Shown piece after piece: positions 58,961 through 64,000 of a stretch of DNA of 64,000 bases. The notes beneath the pieces are model-generated. The model was not told where the DNA came from. It searched no databases and was given only the letters and a program-made list of their open reading frames with translations. The translations under genes and the position numbers were made by a program. Source of the stretch: Aphelocoma coerulescens (Eukaryota; Chordata; Aves; Passeriformes; Corvidae); assembly GCF_041296385.1 (NCBI RefSeq), contig NC_091020.1:35460001-35524000 (forward strand), written 5' to 3'. How positions within the stretch are numbered: position 1 is the first letter of the stretch; each line of letters opens with the position of its first letter.

Positions 58961-60710
58961 AAGAAAAGCAAAAGTACATCAAATGAGTTTTAGGGAGTCA
59001 TTTTGGAGGGAGTGTGGAACAATCTGATGCTATTGCTGAAGACAAAAAAGAACAAAAACCCCAATAACCCCAAATATGCTGAAAGTGGGAAGATAATCGG
59101 CCTGTGAGAGAGATGAGGCTGAAATATAAAGGACAGCAAAGCAGCCACAGAGGAGGAGGGTTCTGAGCCCATAATGAACAAGTGGGATGACATCCTCAGA
59201 CAAACTCCAACCCTTCTGTGCTTATTGCAGGGCCCGTGATGGCTCTGTAATTATAGCCCAGCCCTGGGAATTCCCCACCATGCAGGAGCTGAGGACACCG
59301 TAGGAATATCTGGGAATGGGGCTGGGAGGGTGCGAAATGTGGGAGGACAGTGGAGCACATCCATGGGCAGGCTGGGGAACCTGCCCTGACCCAGACAGGC
59401 TTCCAGAGCCATCTCCTTTGTGCACCCTGACTCCAGGAAAAGGGAAAGGTACTTTAAAGTCACCTTAGGTCCCCCTGGGAAGCAGGAGCACAGAAGGCTG
59501 TCAATGTGTTGAGGTAGAGCAGCTGAGAGGCTCTGGAGAGAGAGAGCTAAATGAATAGAAACTTGTTAAATGATGTGAGTTAATGAGAGCATTTTGGAAT
59601 TAACCAGCTTCCATGACTTTAAATAAAACCCCAATGTCATTTTAAATTAGATTTTGTACATTTTTGAAACCATTATTTTTTTTTTTCCTCAAGGTGCATT
59701 GGTGGGAAGAGGGAAACATTAAAGTTTAACCTCCTCAACCCACTAGTGGTGAAATATTGGTATTTTTTCCAATGGATCCAGAAATAAGGGAACAGTGTCA
59801 AGAGCCAAGAGATTTTCCAGGAGTCACTCAGCCATGTCCCCACTTTTTGTGAGTGTGAGGAGCTGGAGTCTGCAGCCAAGAACAGGAACATAGGTGGTAG
59901 GTCCTCCATCCTCTGACCCTACATTGTCACACTGGTCACCCCAGTCCTCATTCCAGCCAGGAGGATTTCCATTCCTTTTGCCCAGTGGATGGACACAGAA
60001 TGGCTTTGAAGCCTTGCTGGGTGCCCTGTCCTGCCTTGCTGGCAGCTGGCCCTGGAATGGCTGCTCCTGGCGTGGACATACCTGGATTGTTCACCACCCT
60101 CCTCGTCCTGCTTTTATGGCACCCAGGCGAGGTGAAGTGGCCATAACTTTTCATTTTTATTGTTATTATTATTGTTACTTAGGCCAACTTTTAATTTTTT
60201 AAAAGAATGCCTCTCACAGGCAATGCTTGGAAGATGAGGGAACATGCTTTGATGGAAAATCAAGTCAGGAAGCACCCAAGTGGCTCCCAGGTGAGCCTGG
60301 CTCACAAAAGAACTCAGTTCCTGTATCACACTCATGCTGTAGGCCAGGAGAATTCTGGATACAATTTGGAGGGCAATTTTCAGCATCAATTCTATGTTTG
60401 CAACAGCTCTGATTTCTTCAGGCCACCTTAGGAGAATGTTCCAGTGGGACAGGCACTAGCCTGGGACTGTCATGGCTAAGGTTCAAATTTCTTTGTTTTT
60501 TACATGCTCATGCAGAGCCTCATACTTGATAACTTCTGAAATATTCATGAAATTCCACTGCAAGTTCTTTGAACGTTTTTTTCTTGCTTTGTCTGTGTTG
60601 TACTTTCTCTCAGGTGCATACTGGGGATGTTGGCACTGAGGACCAGTGTGACATTAAAGTCTGTGGTGGTGTCCCTGGAAACAGACTCTGCAAAAGTATT
60701 TCAGTCAAAT
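58961..60710. other. Intergenic DNA, nothing recognised
   Basis: Mixed composition; overlapping short frames on both strands at 59900-60200. A TTATTGTTATTATTATTGTT low-complexity patch at about 60155. Confidence 0.5.
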
Positions 60711-60818
60711 AGAATCACAGACTGGTTTGGGTTGGGAGGGACCTTAAAGACAACCCAGTTCCAACCCCTGCCATGATCAGGGACACTTTCCACTAGACCA
60801 GGTTGCTCAGAGCCCCAA
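60711..60818 (-). mobile_element. CR1 LINE 3' stub (antisense)
   Basis: Reverse-complement CR1: AGAATCACAGACTGGTTTGG, GTTGGGAGGGACCTTAAAGA, AACCCCTGCCATGATCAGGG, CACTAGACCAGGTTGCTC. About 108 bases. Confidence 0.95.
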
Positions 60819-62124
60819 ATATAATTAAATTTGCTCAGTGTGACCATTAGTTGCCCTTCAATGACACTTCTACAGAATGACTTTGTTAGGAAAGAGAACA
60901 CCTGTGATGGTGGAGGGCAGGGGAAGTCCCAAAGGCATTCCTAAGTCATAATTAGCTTTGTGATGCATAAACACCCACCAAAATCAGCTTCCAGCTCTCA
61001 CCCAAAGAAACTGTTCTGGGAAAGAATCCAGCACCTTAAATAAAGAGTCACCAAATCCTGGGGCCAAATCTTGAGTGTTAATGTTGGACAGGAGAGGCAG
61101 AAAATGGGACTGAAAACTGTGCAGCCAGGACCGGGGAAAGAAGCTGTAAACGGGTCCCAAAATGGAAGAAGGAGTGGGAAAGAAGGATGGGAAGCGTGGC
61201 ATGGGAAATCCCACAGCGGTCCAGTGCTCACTCCAGGCTGCACCAACACAGAGCCACAGTAAACTTAGCACTAAGCCTCAGTTTAAAAATTCACAGAGCT
61301 TTTATATGATAATTACTGTTATTATAACTGGCCCATGAAATAAACACCTCTCCCAATTATGCCAAAGGCACGAGGTCCTTCAGAGACAGAAATCTCACAA
61401 TAAGATTTACTTTCAGCATAACGACGTAGAGGGAGAGAGGTGCAAGATGAATAACAATAATATTATGGTACATATAATGTATGTTTTAATTAGCTAAAGG
61501 TAATCAAATGAGGTTTGTCACGATTATATTAAGGTCAGGTCTCCACATGGTTTCATCAACAACATATTAAGACAAGGGAGGTGATGCCAAATTGGGGTTT
61601 AAACCTAATCAACATAATTAAACAAAGCAAGAACATGTGTTTAGAGCTACACCTATTTTACTGATCTCTCTATTTTAATTACTCTTGCAGAGTAAATATT
61701 AGGACCAAAAGAACTCCTAATTAAATTTTTTTCCATACAAACAGAAAACACAATCTTCTTTTAATTTGTTATTTTTGTTGAATGAATGTACAATATCCAG
61801 ATCTTTTGTAGGAGAAACCATTTCAAAAGTGTGCTCAAATTATGCTAAACAGCCTAATACATTCCAAAGTATTGACATACTGGCTTCGAATGTGTGGGAA
61901 ACGGGAAACTACACTGGCCCAAAAAAGTCATGGGAAACCATAAAAACAAACTAAGCATAATTTAAACTGATTGGATGCTTCCTTGCAAGAAGTTCTTAGT
62001 TTCTAAATACAAAATGTGGACATTGAAATGTGGTCAAGTTATGACTTAAATTAGAAAAACATGTTTTCTTAGGTTTCTATCTTGCAATATTTGGCACGAC
62101 TCAGACACTGGGGAAAGAGTTATG
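60819..62124. other. Intergenic DNA, partly repeat-free and AT-rich
   Basis: 61430-61560 contains TTTTAATTAGCTAAAGGTAA and other homeodomain cores, and 61760-61970 is unique. Both could be regulatory. Frames at 60984-61271 and 61766-61954 are not recognisable. Confidence 0.4.
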
Positions 62125-62275
62125 TCAGTAACATTTCCAAAAGTGCCTAAGTGGCTTTGCCTGCAGTAACATTGAAATGGGGACTTAGGCACTCAGAAGT
62201 CCAGAGGACATGAGTTTGTAAGGGCTTACAAATGTTTAAAGCTGTCTAGGTGTCCAAAAAAACAATATATGGGCA
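62125..62275 (+). repeat. Old palindromic interspersed repeat
   Basis: AGTGCCTAAGT (62142-62152) and ACTTAGGCACT (62183-62193) form a perfect 11-base inverted repeat, and CAGTAACATT occurs directly repeated (62126-62135 and 62164-62173). The wording 'aaaagtgcctaagtggctt...ggacttaggcact' resembles a palindromic repeat common in turtle and crocodilian genomes. If correct, this is a relic shared across archosaurs or sauropsids. Family name not known to me. Confidence 0.5.
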
Positions 62276-62337
62276 ATTCAAAATTAAGTGCTTTTTAAAT
62301 TAATGACCTGAAGGAGATGGCATCCCTTCCACGTGTA

Positions 62338-62406
62338 GTAGAAGGCTGGACTTGATGATCTTGGAAGCCTTTCCTGACCTTAATGGTTCTATGATTATAT
62401 GATTCT
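62338..62406 (+). mobile_element. CR1 LINE 3'-terminal stub
   Basis: Sense CR1 tail: AGAAGGCTGGACTTGATGAT, CTTTCCTGACCTTAATGGTT and CTATGATTATATGATTCT. About 69 bases of an older subtype. Confidence 0.9.
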
Positions 62407-62664
62407 ACTCTGCATAAAAAACTAGAAATATTTTTTAAAGCACCAGTATTTGGAATAAACCTAATATCCACTCAGGTGATCCGTTTCACGCCTGATGTCT
62501 CAGATGGGATTTCTCCGAATTCAGTTGCATAAGTAAGAGCAGAACCAGGTCTGTAAATAGAAGTTGTAGGTAAGGATTCCAAACTGGAGGCCTGTAGGTC
62601 CTCCTGGAACTCGTGATTAGAAGAAAAGCTGCTGTGTCCTGATGTACTTGAAACGTGTTTCACG

Positions 62665-63322
62665 GAGACAGATCCCACAATGGTTTGGGTGAGAAGGGAC
62701 CTCAAAGCCCAACCTGTTCCTGGCCTTGGACACCTTTGACTGTCCCAGAGTGCTCCAAGCCCCAGTGTCCAGCCTGGCCTTGGGCACTGCCAGGGATCCA
62801 GGGGCAGCCCCAGCTGCTCTGGGCACCCTGTGCCAGGGCCTGCCCACCCTCCCAGGGAACAATTCCTGCCCAATCTCCCATCCAGCCCTGCCCTCTGGCA
62901 CTGGGAAGCCATTCCCTGTGTCCTGTCCCTCCATCCCTTGTCCCAAGTCCCTCTCCAGCTCTCCTGGAACCCCTTTAGGCACTGGCAGGGGCTCTGAGCG
63001 TTCCCTGATCCTCCTCTTCTCCAGGCGAGCCCCCCCAGCTCTCCCAGCCTGGCTGCAGAGGGGCTCCAGCCTTTGGAGCATCTCTGTGTCCTCCTCTGGA
63101 CTTGCTCCAACAGATCCACGTCCTTCCTGTGCTGGGAACCCCAGAGCTGGAGTCGGTGCTCCTGGTGAGATCTCATGAGGGTGTAATAGAGGGGCAGAAT
63201 CAGACCCTCCCCTGCTGCAAATGCTGGGGGCTCAGCCCCAGTTCAGGGGGGGTTTCATGTCCAACCTCTCACTCACCAGCACCCCCAAATCTTTCTCCCC
63301 AGGGCTGCTCTCAATCTGTTCA
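62665..63322 (-). mobile_element. CR1 LINE 3' end with coding remnant, longest younger copy
   Basis: Antisense CR1 of about 658 bases. On the minus strand, the 62472-63176 frame reads LQLWGSQHRKDVDLLEQV, then ELGGLAWRRGGSGNAQSPCQ, the C-terminal tail of CR1 ORF2. Upstream of that frame, the sequence reaches the block ending at GGGCTGCTCTCAATC, which is even deeper in ORF2. The 3' part contains CTTGGGCACTGCCAGGGATC and CTGGGCACCCTGTGCCAGGG, as in the 31015 and 37071 copies. The terminal 'cagaatcacagaatgg' is degenerate (ACAGATCCCACAATGG). Confidence 0.95.
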
Positions 63323-64000
63323 GAAAGACTAAAGCTGGAAATCAAATTTTCACTTAAGATGAAGAGTAACTAAAACACGCACCAGGGTGTGGCTTTTCTG
63401 TCCCTGGTCTCCAGCACAGCACAGCAAGAGTTAAAAATGCAGGAGCAAAAAGTTCCCAAAGCCTGGCAGAGCTCAGCCCTGGAACGATTCCGTCGGAGCC
63501 GCCGCTGGCAAGCGCTGGCATGCAAAGGACCCCAAATGAGTTAAGAACTCTTCCACTCCATCATGAAGAATTGTTCTCTAGAGTAACTACCAGTGGGGAA
63601 ATGCTTAAAACACTTACCATATGTGGCTAAGAAGGGTCTAATTTGTCCATTTGGAAATTTTGCCTCTTTTGAAAGGATAGTTAATTCCAAGTAATTTATT
63701 TCATAGATGAAGCTTTCTTCAGAGTGGTTAATATATCACCCTTGGTTGCCTGAACAATTAGAAATTGTCACCAAAGAAAAATGTCGCAGTTCATGTAAAT
63801 AACTATTTACCTAAAGGAAATGGGAATCCACAAGAGTCAGCGCACTTTAATGAGCCATGACAATAGGGGAAAAAAAACCCAGCCAATGGTACAGTGATTC
63901 TGCTAAAGCTGACATTGCTTATGGTAAAAATGGGCCAAAACAACTATTATTTGTTGGGGTTTTTTTCATGTCAGAAATAATGCAGTTTGAAATTTTCAAC
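63323..64000. other. Unique DNA to window end
   Basis: 63480-63530 holds CpGs (GATTCCGTCGGAGCCGCCGC); the rest is AT-rich and repeat-free. No gene seen; any feature may continue beyond the window. Confidence 0.45.

Noticed and set aside
58513..58993. Glutamate/lysine-rich and phenylalanine/leucine-rich frames of 128-152 codons
   Set aside because: Translation of the composite purine microsatellite in different frames and strands.
62472..63176. 234-codon minus-strand frame as a host gene
   Set aside because: Its sequence is the CR1 ORF2 C-terminal tail; it is part of a truncated LINE without catalytic domains.
1..64000. tRNA, rRNA, snRNA, CRISPR array, prophage or operon structures
   Set aside because: No conserved A/B boxes, cloverleaf, repeat-spacer pattern or ribosome-binding-site-led coding series was seen; the DNA is vertebrate in character.

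Overview
This window looks like nuclear DNA from a bird, most likely a songbird-type neoavian. About twenty fragments of chicken-repeat-1 (CR1) LINEs are scattered through it, nearly all 5'-truncated and many ending in the octamer-like tail typical of avian CR1 (variants of ATTCTGTGATTCT). I saw no mammalian-type Alu, B1 or L1 sequence. Three very long homopurine/homopyrimidine pentanucleotide arrays are also present. No protein-coding exon, tRNA, rRNA, CRISPR array or prokaryotic gene could be supported. The open frames are short, start mostly at non-ATG codons, or come from simple repeats (KGREG, SLPFP, LLSSP polymers) and CR1 tails. The window is therefore an intergenic desert or the inside of a very large intron.

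Layout. 1-12 kb: ordinary AT-rich DNA with one MIR-like SINE relic (4961-5112), small microsatellites and CR1 fragments (7.1, 9.0, 10.0 and 10.7 kb). 12.4-17.6 kb: no CR1 apart from a 70-base stub; it holds the first of two local duplications (12396-12499 and 17415-17521, direct orientation, about 86% identical). 18-20 kb: two giant pentamer arrays, (CTCCT)47 and (AAGGG)~70. 23-31 kb: CR1 fragments, including a very old 0.73-kb copy at 26368-27096, and a CpG-rich patch at 29.1-29.3 kb. 33.9-48.6 kb: a long interval with few repeats that looks like a cluster of cis-regulatory elements. It includes an inverted pair of exactly 90 bases (37598-37687 and 41805-41894, 83/90 identical), two CpG-rich islands without genes (41.1 and 46.0 kb), and a fossil of an L2-type reverse transcriptase at 48333-48560 whose frame is still open. 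49-51 kb: three CR1 fragments. 51-58.4 kb: again free of CR1, with a cluster of three perfect octamer (ATGCAAAT) sites within 54 bases at 56.6 kb. 58.4-64 kb: CR1 fragments, a composite purine microsatellite, and an old palindromic interspersed repeat at 62.1 kb.

Interpretation. No genes act together here. The pattern (CR1-poor blocks, CpG-rich patches without open frames, locally duplicated short elements with homeodomain/TALE/POU-like motifs, very old LINE and SINE relics that remain recognisable) fits a regulatory desert around a developmental gene outside the window. Conservation cannot be measured from one sequence, so every call of a conserved element is an inference. The strongest items for follow-up are the two duplicated element pairs and the L2 reverse-transcriptase fossil.
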